Of a stretch of DNA of 64,000 bases, positions 1-10,385 are shown in pieces. Origin of the DNA: Eustoma russellianum. Its lineage: Eukaryota; Streptophyta; Magnoliopsida; Gentianales; Gentianaceae. Each line of letters starts with the position of its first letter. The first letter of the stretch is position 1. The translations under genes were made by a program, and so were the position numbers. The notes under the pieces were generated by a model that made no database searches, was not told the origin of the DNA, and saw nothing but the letters and a program-made list of their open reading frames with translations. The stretch lies in the NCBI GenBank assembly GCA_036186865.1, contig AP025040.1, positions 18,606,558 to 18,670,557 on the forward strand, given 5' to 3'.

Positions 1-272
1 TTCGTTTTCTTGGTTTTGCATTAAAAACCTAGGTTAAGATCCTTCAAAGTTGAGCATTTTTGAAGGCGTTGCCATTGCTTAAAGGTGCCATCCAGGAGGG
101 CCATATTGGTTTGCCTGATCAACGACCATCTTGAAGTGTTGGTCTTGCTCATTTTAATCCACACGTTTTTAATCACTAAGGAAGCAAGGGGAAATCTTCT
201 TCCTTGTGCCTAACCCTTTGTGAAGGACGTTTGGAAGGTGGAATTGTTGGAGCCCACGAGTTGCACGCATCA
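1..272 (+). repeat. Gy1 5' LTR, 3' part
   Basis: It is co-linear with 8581-8852 over 272 bp with few mismatches. It ends in CA at 271-272, immediately before the primer-binding site. The rest of this LTR lies left of the window. Confidence 0.93.
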
Positions 273-275
273 AAT

Positions 276-287
276 TGGTATCAGAGA
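276..287 (+). other. Gy1 primer-binding site
   Basis: TGGTATCAGAGA matches the usual plant site TGGTATCAGAGC at 11 of 12 positions. That site is complementary to the 3' end of initiator tRNA-Met, which primes minus-strand cDNA synthesis. It starts 3 bp after the LTR end. Confidence 0.85.
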
Positions 288-1930
288 CCAGGTTACTCTA
301 TTCCACCATCTATCATTTCCTTTTTTTTCGTTTGAGTCTAGTCATTTTAAGTTCAGTTTTGTCCTTCTTCTACTCCTCACTCTACACGTACTTGTCTTGC
401 ATTTCAAAAAAAAATGTCCAAGACAAACATTGCTTTGAGTCCTTGCATGTTGCTACATTTTGCTTTTCATCATTCAAGTGTCATTTCTTTTATCTCCTTT
501 CCGTATCACAATCTGATTTTGAGTCGTTCAAACTTGAACAAATTAGGGTTTGTTGCATTTTAGGTTACATTTAGCCTTCTTTTAAATATTCCAACCATCG
601 GCCTATAAAGCTACCTCGGTTTCAATTCATCTTGTTGCTACCGAAGCTTTTAGTTGGTGATGGTTGTATGCATCTTGTGATTCGCATTGTGATTGATTTC
701 ATGCTTTAAGTCAAGTAGTCCTACGTGTGCTTGTCTTCATTACCCATTTTCAACAACCAACAAAACCCTAATCCTAGCCTTACATCCCACGGCCCAACCA
801 CCACCCACCCAACCCAACCCTAAAATTCACCAACCTGGTTCCAAACAACCTTATTTACACCCTTAACAAAAAGCCCCAAACTAATTTTACCAAACAAAAT
901 CCGAATCAAAAGGCCCCAACCCATTCAAAAAAACCCTAACCCTTTTGAATTTTGTTCAAATTCTGCCCTAAACCAACCAATATCCAAATTGACCACACCA
1001 ATCATCAATTACCAACCACAAATAGCCATATACACCAAACAATCAACTCCCAAACCCCAATCCAGCAAATACCCAAAGCGTTCAAAAAAACCCTAGCTTG
1101 AAAACCCTAACCCTAATTCCAATTCTGTCCAACCTCCATTTCCCTCACTTTCCAAGGTTAGTTTCTTGCAATTCAAGGTTGCAAACAGCAATTTAAAGAC
1201 ATTGCACCACTCAGTCCGAAAACGAAACGCGTGAAATTTCAATTCTGCCCCTAGTCAAAAAAATCAGAACCTTGCTTACGTTAAAACAGCAAGGAAGAAA
1301 AAGAAAAACAAAACAACAAGAGCAAAGAAAAAGGGCAAAACGTTTGTGCATTACGTGGATTTTTTTTGGTGCACTTTGAGAACCTTGGATACCTGATTTC
1401 CTTTTTACCCCATATTGCTGTTCCCTATACCCTATTCTCCATCTCCTGATCTTCTTGAACAAATCACACACTTGGTTGCTCGATTATTGCATGACTTGAA
1501 CCATTTTGTGGATAGTAAGTGCATAGAATCAAAATTAACTAAAGATTGCCCACGGCAACCCTTAGTTCATCTTTGGTTCAGCCTTATACATCAATTTTGG
1601 TTGCTCATTTTCTTTGAATCTTAGTAGAAAGTTCAAGTTTGTGTTCATTTCACTTGATCCTACTTTGATACTAATTAGTGCAACTTGAACGCAAAAAAGA
1701 AGAAACAAGTGGAGACATTGTGATTTGAAGGAGCATTGGCAATACACTTTCTTATTGATCACTTTGAGCCTTCTTAACTTCAGGTTATCCAAGAACCAAA
1801 GTGGTAAGAGAGTGGAAATAAGAAAAAGCAGAGTGTTCATAGTTTGTTTTTTTACTAATCCCTTAACGTTTGCTTGTCTTTGTGTTAGTTTGCTTCTTTC
1901 CTTTTCTTTTTGTTTCATTCCTTAGATAAA
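288..1930 (+). other. Gy1 untranslated leader (about 1.6 kb), no gene
   Basis: No reading frame here resembles a protein. Bases 760-1130 are C/A-rich and hold several telobox-like AACCCTAA or AAACCCTA motifs (near 763, 932, 1090 and 1103). The leader lies between the primer site and the gag start, as packaging leaders do. Confidence 0.6.
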
Positions 1931-3335
1931 ATGGAGAGCAACAATCATTCCGCTTCTATCAAGTCAAAGGAGGCCGAAACTGTTGACAATACACAACAAC
2001 AAATGTTGGAGATGTTAAAGAAACTCATGCATGACAATGAAGTAATCAAACATCGCTTGGAAGATGTTGAACGGAGCTACAAGACAAGTGATGGCCAGGG
2101 CACAAGCAGGGCCGTTCCCATGCCACCATCAAGGCGCCATCCCCCAGAAGAAGTTCAGGACGACAACCTTAGACCACCACATATCGAGGCAAGAAGGTTT
2201 GTTCCTCCTACACAACCGAGAAGGTATGCTCCAAGAAGGTATAATGATAATTACATTCCATTTGAGCATGATGATTATGACTTTGATGACCACCCTCCCC
2301 GTGGTTACCAAAGATGCCAAAACCCCCTTTTCCCACAAGATGACGATTTCCTCAAAACCAAAATAAATATTCCCACGTTTTATGGTAAAAGTAATGCGGA
2401 GGAATATTTAGAATGGGAAACGAAAGTGGATTTAATCTTTCTTGTACCAATTACAGTGAATTACAAAAAGTGAGGTACGCTTCTATTGAGTTTTCTGGTT
2501 ATGCACTTAATTGGTGGACAAATTTGTGTCGAAATAGAACTAAGACAAGATAACCGCCAATTGCCACTTGGAAAGAAATGAAGTTTGGAATGAGACAACG
2601 TTTTATCCCAAACAATTATGAGAGTTCTATTTTCATGAGTTTGCATAATTTACGTCAAGGTTCCAAAAGTGTAGACGAGTATTATAAGGAGTTAGAAATT
2701 TTGTTGGAAAGGTCTAACTTGCAGGAACCTGAAGAAGCCACCAAGGCTCGTTTCTCACATGGTTTAAACAGGGAGATTGCGCAAAGGGTTGACCTTCAAC
2801 CTTATCTCGACCTCACAACCATGGTCCATATGGCGAAAAAGATTGAACAACAATTAAAGGTACGTAGTTCCTCCAATTTCAATTCTACTTATCGTACTAA
2901 ACACTCTTCATCAAGATTTCCCAGCAAGCCTTCAGGAACGGGAAGTTCACGGCCTATAGGATGCCGATCATGTGACCAAGGTGCGTCACAAAGAATGGAC
3001 AATCGTGTGCAATCCACACAAAGGAGAGATGACCGCAACCAACAAAAGGCTCCTTCCGGAAATTCTTCTGATCCCCCAAACAGGTTTAGAGACATTAAAT
3101 GTTATAAATGTCAAAGACGTGGTCACATAGGAAAAGAGTGTCCTAATGCAAAACGAATCATGTTAATTGAGGAGACAAATGAATATGTGTCTGAGTCCGA
3201 GCATGAAAACGAGTCTGAGCATGATAATGAAATTGAACCTGAAGAGGATCTAGGCGCATCAGATGATTTTGACACTAAGGAGTTTCTTGTTGTGCGTCGA
3301 GATTTAAATGCATATCCGAAATTAGATGATCACGA
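1931..3335 (+). pseudogene. gag: Gy1 gag (capsid/nucleocapsid), frameshifted
   Basis: The first ATG after the leader is at 1931 and opens a coiled-coil-like acidic N-terminus, then a basic RY-rich stretch. The capsid region (residues like FYGKSNAEEYLEWE) breaks by a frameshift near 2440. It continues in another frame with WKEMK and the Gag helix region (2578 onward), after a TAA at 2551-2553. A CCHC zinc knuckle, CYKCQRRGHIGKEC, lies at about 3100-3141 and would bind genomic RNA. An acidic linker follows before the protease. The intact protein would form virus-like particles in the cytoplasm; this copy cannot. Confidence 0.88.
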
Positions 3336-3339
3336 ACAA

Positions 3340-3915
3340 CATCGAGAAAACTTTTTCCATATTCATTGCATGATAAATGGTAAAGTGTGCACCATGATCA
3401 TTGATTCCGGTTCTTGTGCGAATGTGGCTAGTATCGAATTGGTAAGAAAACTGAATTTGCCTATGACTAATCATCCGCATCCTTACAAACTTGCATGGCT
3501 AAATGATTGCGGTGAAGTTAGCGTAAGTAAACAAGTTTTGATTTCTCTTAGCATTGGTAGTTACAAAGATGATGTTTTATGTGATGTTGCTCCAATGCAT
3601 GCTAGTCATATCTTACTTGGTAGGCCATGGCAATTTGATCGACATGTGACATATGATGGTTATTTGAATTGTTATTCTTTCAACTTGAATGGCAAATTGT
3701 ACAAATTGAATGCACTTCCACCACACAAAGTCCACGAGGATCACCAACGCATGTCTAAGTCTAGGGCCGATCCTAAGGAGAAAGAAGCCGAAAGAAAATT
3801 CGTGGAATGTATGAAAAGTGAGAACAAAAAACACGAGAGCAAGAGAAAAGAGGTAGTGCCCCTAAGTGCCAACGATTCTAAAAAGAAGTGTGGGTATTTC
3901 GCAAAGAAAAGATAG
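3340..3915 (+). pseudogene. pol: Gy1 aspartic protease
   Basis: Retropepsin-type segment with catalytic IIDSGSCANVAS (DSG in place of the commoner DTG; both occur in the family) at about 3401-3436, and the later ILLGRPW flap/core motif at about 3610-3630. It would cut Gag-Pol into mature parts. It is fused in frame to the zinc knuckle upstream. A TAG at 3913-3915 separates it from the RT in the same frame, after a lysine-rich linker. Confidence 0.85.
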
Positions 3916-3959
3916 GTCACACGAGCCCTTTATAACAACCAAATTGTCTTCATCATCAT

Positions 3960-4909
3960 CCCAAAGTCGTGTCACCTTGCCCTAAAAGAACTCCCACCAA
4001 ACTTACCTACCTCAGTTGCGTCCCTTATCCAAGAATATGAAGTTCTATTTCCCTCCGAACCACCATCCGGATTACCACCTATTAGAGGAATAGAACACCA
4101 AATCGACTTTGTCCCAAGAGCCGTGTTACCAAATCGCCCAGCATATCGAGCCGACCCCGAAGAAACCAAGAAAATCCAAAGGCAAGTAGAGGAGCTCCTA
4201 GCGAGTGGACAAGTCCGAGAGAGCCTAAGCCCATCCGCCATCCCAGTCATTTTAGTACCCCAAAAAGGATGGAACGTGGAGAATGTGTGCCGATTGCCGA
4301 GCCATAAACAAACTTACCGTTAAGTATAGGTACCCCATACCTAGGCTGGATGATATGTTGGATATGTTGCACAGATCTAAATTCTTCACCAAAATTGACC
4401 TTAAGCAAGGGTACTTTCAGGTACGCATTAGAGAAGGAGACAAATGGAAGATTGCATTCAAAACCAAATTTGGGCTATATGAGTGGTTAGTGATGCCCTT
4501 CGGGCTCACCAACGCCCCTAGCACCTTTATGAGGCTAATGAATGAAGACTTCGCGCGTTCATAGGACAATTTGTCGTTGTCTATTTCGATGGTATCCTAA
4601 TCTATTCCCAAACGATAGAAGATCATCTTGACCACATTAGAGCCGTTTTTGAAAAGCTTAAGCAAGAACAACTTTACGCCAACTTTAAGAAGTGCTTCTT
4701 TTGTTTAGAACGTGTAGTTTTTCTAGGCTTTGTCATTTCGGCTGAGGGAGTAGAAATAGATGAGGAAAAGGTTAGGTCAATTGTGGAGTGGCCTATACCT
4801 AAGACTTTAGGGGAAGTTCGTAGTTTCCATGGACTTGCAAGTTTTTATAGACGCTTTGTCAAAGATTTCTCTTCCATAGCTGCACCCCTAAACGAAATTG
4901 TAAAAAAAG
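3960..4909 (+). pseudogene. pol: Gy1 reverse transcriptase, catalytic motif mutated
   Basis: Motifs in order: QIDFVPRAVLPNRPAYR and the VEELLASGQVRESLSPSA block (frame 1 to about 4300), then a frameshift to CADCRAINKLTVKYRYPIPRLDDML and KIDLKQGYFQVRI. A second frameshift near 4560 leads to VVYFDGILIYS at about 4570-4605. The family motif here is Y-X-D-D; this copy has YFDG, so the second catalytic aspartate is lost (GAT to GGT). The connection segment with FLGFVISAEGV and FYRRFVKDFS follows to about 4905. Confidence 0.9.
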
Positions 4910-5455
4910 ATGTGCCTTTTAGGTGGAAAGAGCCACAACAACATATTTGATGAACTTAAACGTAGGCTGACCACTACACCCATACTTAGGCTACCAAATT
5001 TTGACGAGACCTTTGAGATCGAGTGTGATGCAAGTGGAGTGGGTATAGGCGCAGTCTTGACCCAAGGTAAGAAAACCATAGCCTATTTTAGTGAAAAATT
5101 GAAAGGAGCTGCATTGAATTACTCTACCTATGATAAGGAACTTTATGCCCTTGTGAGATCCCTACAAACTTGGCAGCACTATCTTCAACCTAAAGAGTTT
5201 GTGATCCACACTGACCACGAAAGCCTTAAGTATCTTAAAGGGCAAGGAATGTTAAACAAAAAACATGCCAAATGGGTAGAGTTCATAGAACAATTACCTT
5301 ACGTGATTAAGTACAAACAAGGAAAGGATAATATAGTTGCTGATGCCCTCTCCAGGAGATACACGTTAGTGACTACATTATCTTCACGCTTCTTAGGATT
5401 CGAATCACTTAAGGAATTGTACCCAAACGACCATGACTTTGACACCATTTTTTAG
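4910..5455 (+). pseudogene. pol: Gy1 RNase H
   Basis: Typical Ty3/gypsy RNase H: FEIECDASGVGIGAVLTQ (first catalytic Asp), YDKELYALVRSL (catalytic Glu), HTDHESLKYL (third Asp) and IVADALSRR (fourth Asp). All four acidic residues are present. It degrades the RNA strand of the RNA/DNA hybrid. It is one frame off from the upstream RT and ends at a TAG at 5453-5455, about 70 bp before the integrase frame. Confidence 0.9.
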
Positions 5456-5521
5456 GCTTGTAAAGACGCACCCTTTGGGAAATTTTACATACATGAGGGT
5501 TATCTTTTCAAAGAACATAAG

Positions 5522-6835
5522 TTGTGTGTTCCCCAAACATCCCTACGAGAAGCATTGACTAGAGAAGCACATGGGGGAGGTTTAATGGGTCATTTGGGAG
5601 TGTTCAAAACCCTTGAGACTCTTAAAGAACATTTCTATTGGCCCCACATGTGCGTAGATGTCGAAAGGTTATGTGGTAGTTGCATCACTTACAAACAAGC
5701 CAAATCCAAGTCCCAACCACATGGCTTTTACACGCCTTTACCCGTCCCTGATGCCCCTTGGATAGACATTTCCATGGACTTTGTTTTAGGACTTCCTAGG
5801 TCTCGAGGAGGACGTGATAGCATTTATGTTGTGGTTGATCCATTGTCAAAGATGGCACATTTCATTGCATGTAGGAAATTTGATGATGCCACACATGTTG
5901 CTGATTTGTTCTTCAAGGAAATTGTGAGATTGCATGGCATGCCACGTACAATTGTAAGTGATAGAGATACGAAATTTTTGAGTCATTTTTGGCGTGTTTT
6001 GTGGGCTAAACTTGGTACACAATTGTTGTTTTCAACCATTGCACACCCACAAACTGATGGACAAACTGAAGTCGTTAATCGTACTCTTTCTCAACTTTTG
6101 CGTTCCATTTTGCAAAAACATATTAAACATTGGGAAGATTGTTTACCATATATAGAATTTGCATACAATAGGAGTATCCATCACGGTACCTTGCATAGTC
6201 CATTTGAAATCGTGTATGGCTTTAATCCCTTGTCTCTCCTTGATTTGATCCCTATTCCCGTGCATGAACGTTCAAGTCTTGATGGTAAACAAAAAGCGGA
6301 AAAGATAAAGAAACTGCATGAACAAGTTAAAACACAACTTGAAAAGAAAAACAAAGCTTATGAAAGACGAGCTAACAAACATAGAAAACGAGTTGTGTTT
6401 AAACCTGGAGATTTAGTGTGGTTACATTTGCGCAAAGAAAGATTTCCCAATGAGAGAAAGTCAAAACTGTTACCTCGAGGAGACGGACCTTTTAAAGTTT
6501 TGAAACGCATAGGTGACAATGCATACATCCTTGATCTTCCCGAAAGGTATGGTTCAATTTCGCCTACTTTTAATGTTGCTGACCTCACCCCTTTCGCTGA
6601 TGAACTTTTTGATTCGAGGACGAATCCTTTTGAGAAGGGGTGGATTGATGAGGATCAAGGGTCCGATGAGGATCAAGGGTCCGATGAGGATCAAAGGTCC
6701 CATCAAGAGGTCAAGGGCCCTATGACAAGAAGGAGGGCAAGAGAACTTTGTCATCAAGTTGCCGCCTTCTTGTACAAGCATGTTCCAGATGAACCTAAGA
6801 TTCCTTGGGTTCATTTCATTGAACCTTCAACTTGA
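5522..6835 (+). pseudogene. pol: Gy1 integrase
   Basis: This is an unbroken frame of about 437 codons. It has an N-terminal zinc-finger region ending in CGSCITYKQAKSK, then the DDE core: WIDISMDFVLGLP (D), IVSDRDTKF (D) and HPQTDGQTEVVNR (E). A basic region and the GPY/F-type module GPFKVLKRIGDNAYILDLP come next. The tail reads NVADLTPFADE, SRTNPFEKGW, then a tandem repeat and MTRRRAREL. I see no standard chromodomain. It would insert the cDNA in the nucleus. It is the best-preserved domain of Gy1. Confidence 0.92.
6647..6700 (+). repeat. 18-bp tandem repeat, 3 copies, in the integrase tail
   Basis: The unit GATGAGGATCAAGGGTCC occurs three times in a row; the third has one change (AAAGGTCC). 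It is in frame and encodes DEDQGS three times, an acidic linker after the GPY/F module. Confidence 0.95.
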
Positions 6836-6990
6836 GCGTGTATAAGCGTGCATGTCTACGTTCTTTGTCTAGGAATTTTATCTTGTGTCTTGTGATCTTT
6901 GTTTTATGTATTTGCTTTGTCGGTAAATTAGGTACATGAAATTTCCAAGCCAAATGAAAGCCCAAAATGTCCTTGTAGGCGTGTGCTACC

Positions 6991-7010
6991 AAAAAGGGAG
7001 AGAAAAGGAA
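6991..7010 (+). other. Gy1 polypurine tract
   Basis: AAAAAGGGAGAGAAAAGGAA is all purine and directly precedes TGATTGTC, the inferred 3' LTR start. It would prime plus-strand DNA. Confidence 0.85.
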
Positions 7011-7111
7011 TGATTGTCTTGAAAAGAATGTTTGTCTCCACAAAGACAAATTCAAATGTGTCCAAGATGGAGTCTCTTGTTCAAATTGAAATAAAAAATC
7101 ATCTCCAAAAC

Positions 7112-7842
7112 TAGGGGCGTCAAACAGGTCGTGTATCGTGTTTCGTGTTTCGTGTTTTTCGGGTTTCGTGTATCAAAATGTCATACCCATACCTTACCCG
7201 TTTGCTTCGCGTGTATGGATGTGGATACCCAAACCCGTACATGTCAGGTTTCGTGTCGTGTATCGGGTATACCCACGAACTTGACAAGTATAAATATTTC
7301 AAGTCATGTACATGTCATTTCATGTACTTTTCAGGTATTTTCAGGTTTCGTGTATTTTTTTCAGGTTTCATGTATTTAAACGACTATTGATACAATGTAT
7401 GAAACAACAATAAGTACACAACCAAATGTTAAATATTAAAATAAGTGAGGTCCTCTAAACTCAAATCACTCGACTCTGCAATAATAGATTAAAGAAATGA
7501 GATTTGGGAATGGAAGAATGGGGAATCGAACAGGGTTTACTTAGTAGCACGGTAGTCTTTTTTTGGAAAAATTTATTTTTTTATTTTATTAATTATAAAT
7601 TTTATTTAAAATGCATTTTTTAATTTCGTGTATAAACGTGTATAAACGGGTACCCGCGGGTATACCCGGACACGACCCGCCATTGGCGGGGATCTTTCNN
7701 NNNNNNNNACCCGCCATTGGCGGGTATCTTTCAGGTCTTACCCGATTTGTACACGAAACCCGCCAAGGTCATACCCATACCCACAAAAATTCGTGTCAGG
7801 TTCGGGTCGTGTTTCGTGTCGTGTCTGAAATTGCCACCCCTA
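7112..7842. mobile_element. hAT-like non-autonomous DNA element (MITE)
   Basis: The ends are imperfect inverted repeats: TAGGGGCGTCAA at the left, and the complement of the right end reads TAGGGGTGGCAA. It is flanked by identical 8-bp duplications TCCAAAAC at 7104-7111 and 7843-7850. An 8-bp duplication and TAGGGG-type ends fit the hAT superfamily. Both ends carry runs of CGTGT-type subterminal motifs in opposite orientation. No transposase is present, so movement would need one in trans. It is younger than Gy1. Confidence 0.9.
7699..7708. other. Assembly gap (10 N)
   Basis: Ten Ns lie inside the hAT-like element, between two copies of a CCCGCCATTGGCGGG hairpin unit. The true number of units and the gap length are unknown. 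Confidence 1.
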
Positions 7843-8497
7843 TCCAAAACACAATAAGAGGCCGGCCATATTCAAGCAAAAGGATTATTATCAAATTGAA
7901 TTTAAGTTCAAAGTTAAACTTGAATTTAAATTCAACCTTGATTTGAATTCAAATTTCAACCAAATTGAAGCTTGCTTTTCAAGAAGAAATCTGCCATTAT
8001 CTCAAGAATCCACACGCCATCTTGGAAGAAAAAGAAGGATAAAATCCAATTCAAATTGAATCCAAGTTTGAATTCAAATTAAAACTCAATTTGAATTCGA
8101 ACTTCAACCATCTTTTGAATTCAACTCCAGCCATATTATCATCATGAAAATCAGATTTCAAGACCTCTCTTGGACTTCTTATCCATGGCTGGACAAAGGA
8201 AAGGATGAGCAAGAAACAAATTCAAAGTAAGCTCAAATTCAAACTGAACTTGAATTCAAATTCACCCAACTTTTTGAATTCAAGTTCAGCCCTATCCTAC
8301 TCATCAAATCAGCTCAACAATGCCTCATTTGCTAGAAAAATACACGGCTGGAAAAGGAGGATTTCAACCAGATTTTAGCTAGGATTTTTCAAGTTGTTTT
8401 TGAATTCAAATAGTTAGCAAATTCAAGTTCAATTCAAATGTTTTTCTAGCTATTTCTTTTAGATAATATCTGATTATTTTGAAGTGTCTTAGGCATC

Positions 8498-8505
8498 TAT
8501 AAATA
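8498..8505 (+). promoter_or_regulatory. TATA box of the Gy1 LTR promoter
   Basis: TATAAATA lies about 350 bp before the LTR end, within GCATCTATAAATAGGCCC. This fits a plant RNA polymerase II core promoter with transcription starting around 8530. The same region of the 5' LTR lies outside the window. Confidence 0.7.
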
Positions 8506-8852
8506 GGCCCTTTGGCCGATTTGTAACACCAAGTTTGATGAATAGCAATTCTTGATATTTTATTTCACTTTGTGTGAGACTTTGCTTTCTTGGTTTTGCA
8601 TTAAAAACCTAGGTTAAGATCCTTCAAAGTTGAGCATTTTTGAAGGTGTTGCCATTTCTTAAAGGTGCCATCCAAGAGGACCATATTGGTTTGCCTGATC
8701 AATGACCATCTTGAAGTGTTGGTCTTGCTCATTTTAATCCACACGTTTTTAATCACTAAGGAAGCAAGGGGAAATCTTCTTCCTTGTGCCTAAACCTTTG
8801 TGAAGGACGTTTGAAAGGTGGAATTGTTGGAGCCCATGAGTTACCCGCATCA

Positions 8853-9229
8853 GGATAGGAAGATACAATTGTGCATGTGGTGCCAACGAGGAAGAATCAA
8901 GAAGGTGTGGTACGCGAGCAGAAAGAGGAAGAAGAAGCAGTTAGGTGGGTAAACAGAACTAGTGAAAAGACGATAGTACCCTTTTAAGTCATGTTTTGAT
9001 TTCAGTTAGTAGAAGGATATTCTTGTAATTTCTGGTGTTTTCCCTTCTTCTACATAAGACGAGGCCACCGTAGGTGTAAAACTAATTCTGCTAAATCGAT
9101 TCTTCCAGATTGCTAATGCCCTAGAGCAGTTTTCTTCATTCTATCCTTTTCTCTCATTTCTCATTTGATGTTGTAGCTTGTTAATTCATCATGTTAATTA
9201 TTGATTTGATTGTGGATTGAGAATTTTCA
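8853..9229 (+). repeat. CoA 5' LTR remnant
   Basis: It matches 14,045-14,428 with many substitutions and small indels, ending GAATTTTCA just before the primer site. The missing first part should lie left of the window, upstream of Gy1. Confidence 0.92.
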
Positions 9230-9231
9230 CG

Positions 9232-9243
9232 TGGTATCAGAGC
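9232..9243 (+). other. CoA primer-binding site
   Basis: TGGTATCAGAGC is a perfect initiator tRNA-Met primer site, 2 bp after the LTR end. Confidence 0.93.
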
Positions 9244-9250
9244 GTTATTC

Positions 9251-10385
9251 ATGAACTTTGGCATGATTATGGCTTTAAACAGCAATAATCATTCTCATTC
9301 GACTTCGAATCCTCATGATCCGAATCCTACAATCACTGATCCTACAGAGGATCCATATTATATACATCCTAGTGATAATCCTGGGATGATCTTAGTGCAG
9401 CCGTTGCTTGAAGGTAGCAACTACCATAGCTAGAGTAGAGCAGCAAGAAGAGCCTTGGAGGCCAAGAACAAGGTTAGTTTCGTGGATGAAACTATTCCTA
9501 AGCCAATAGAAGGAACAAGAAGGTACAATGCATGGTTGAAATCTAACACATGGTGGCCTCGTGGCTTGTTAATTCGTTGTCTGCAAGTATTGCACAGAGT
9601 GTTACTTGGATTGATGTAGCAGCAGACAAATGGAGTGCAGATGCCTTTAGATTATCAGACTTACAAGAGGAATTCTATGGAATCAGACAAGGTAACAATT
9701 CAATTACTGATTACTATACCAGACTAAAATCAATTCGGGAAGAATCATCAGTGTTAAGATGGGTGCCTAGTTGTGCCTGTAGGCGATGTGCATGCAACCT
9801 TGCAGTTCAGTTTAACAGATTTTTGGAAAATGATTGTGTGATTAAGTTTTTGAAGGGACTCAATGATGAGTTTGAGGCTGTTAAGTCTCAGATTATATTA
9901 AGTACGCCATTACCAGACTTGAAGTCAGCCTTTGCTATGGCTGTGAAGCTCGAGAGAAAACTCACTTATACAGAAGAATTAGGCCATTTTACTAATAATC
10001 CTTCAACGGTAATGAATGTAAACAATGCATCTAGATTCAATTCATATATGCCAAGACCTAATGGTCCTGGTGGAATGATTTCTCAAAGACACTTTGGAAG
10101 AGGATATAAGAGAGATGGTGGGAAATTTGGATCAGGTGGTGGCAAAGTACCATATTGTACACATTGCAATATGACAGGACATACAATAGACTGATGCTAC
10201 AAGAAGCATGGATATCCTCATGGTTACAAAACAAAAGCTCAGGTAAATTTGGTAAGTGGGGATGCCTGTAGTGTTGGAGGCAGCCAACAGATGTTTGATA
10301 CAGGAAGTCAAGGAGACTATGAATTTTATGAAGCATGTGATGCATATATTCAGGAGCATCCTTGCCTTAATGTTCAATTAACTTA
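9251..10385 (+). pseudogene. gag: CoA gag, broken
   Basis: It begins at an ATG at 9251 (or 9263/9269). The copia-like N-terminal block reads DPYYIHPSDNPGMILVQPLLEGSNYHS, then stops at TAG 9431-9433. A frameshift near 9550 leads to the capsid core (ASWLVNSLSASIAQSV; FRLSDLQEEFYGIRQGNNSITDYYTRLKSI in shorter blocks) up to the zinc knuckle CTHCNMTGHTID-stop-C, where a TGA at 10,192-10,194 replaces a codon inside the CCHC finger. A further TAA follows at 10,384. The same layout is better preserved in CoD. Confidence 0.88.

Larger units (their letters stand above)
1..8852 (+). mobile_element. Gy1: Ty3/gypsy LTR retrotransposon (5' LTR cut by window edge)
   Basis: The order is LTR, tRNA-Met primer site, long leader, gag, protease, RT, RNase H, integrase, polypurine tract, LTR; integrase after RT is the Ty3/gypsy order. 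Window bases 1-272 align without gaps to 8581-8852, which fixes the LTR end. The integrase tail resembles plant chromoviruses (CRM-like), but I see no clear chromodomain, so the lineage is tentative. It is non-functional: frameshifts lie near 2440, 4300, 4560 and 4930, with in-frame stops at 2551 and 3913. It is inserted in the 5' LTR of CoA, because sequence after 8852 continues that LTR from its middle. Confidence 0.95.
7011..8852 (+). repeat. Gy1 3' LTR (about 1.1 kb plus a 731-bp insertion)
   Basis: It starts with TG after the polypurine tract and ends with CA at 8851-8852; the last 272 bp match window bases 1-272. The hAT-like element at 7112-7842 is inserted in it. The U3 part (7851-8460) is rich in TTGAATTCAA-type palindromes. 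A TATA box lies at 8498-8505. Confidence 0.9.

Noticed and set aside
7121..7402. Overlapping plus-strand frames in the hAT-like element
   Set aside because: They come from CGTGTTT-type repeats; no transposase motif is present.
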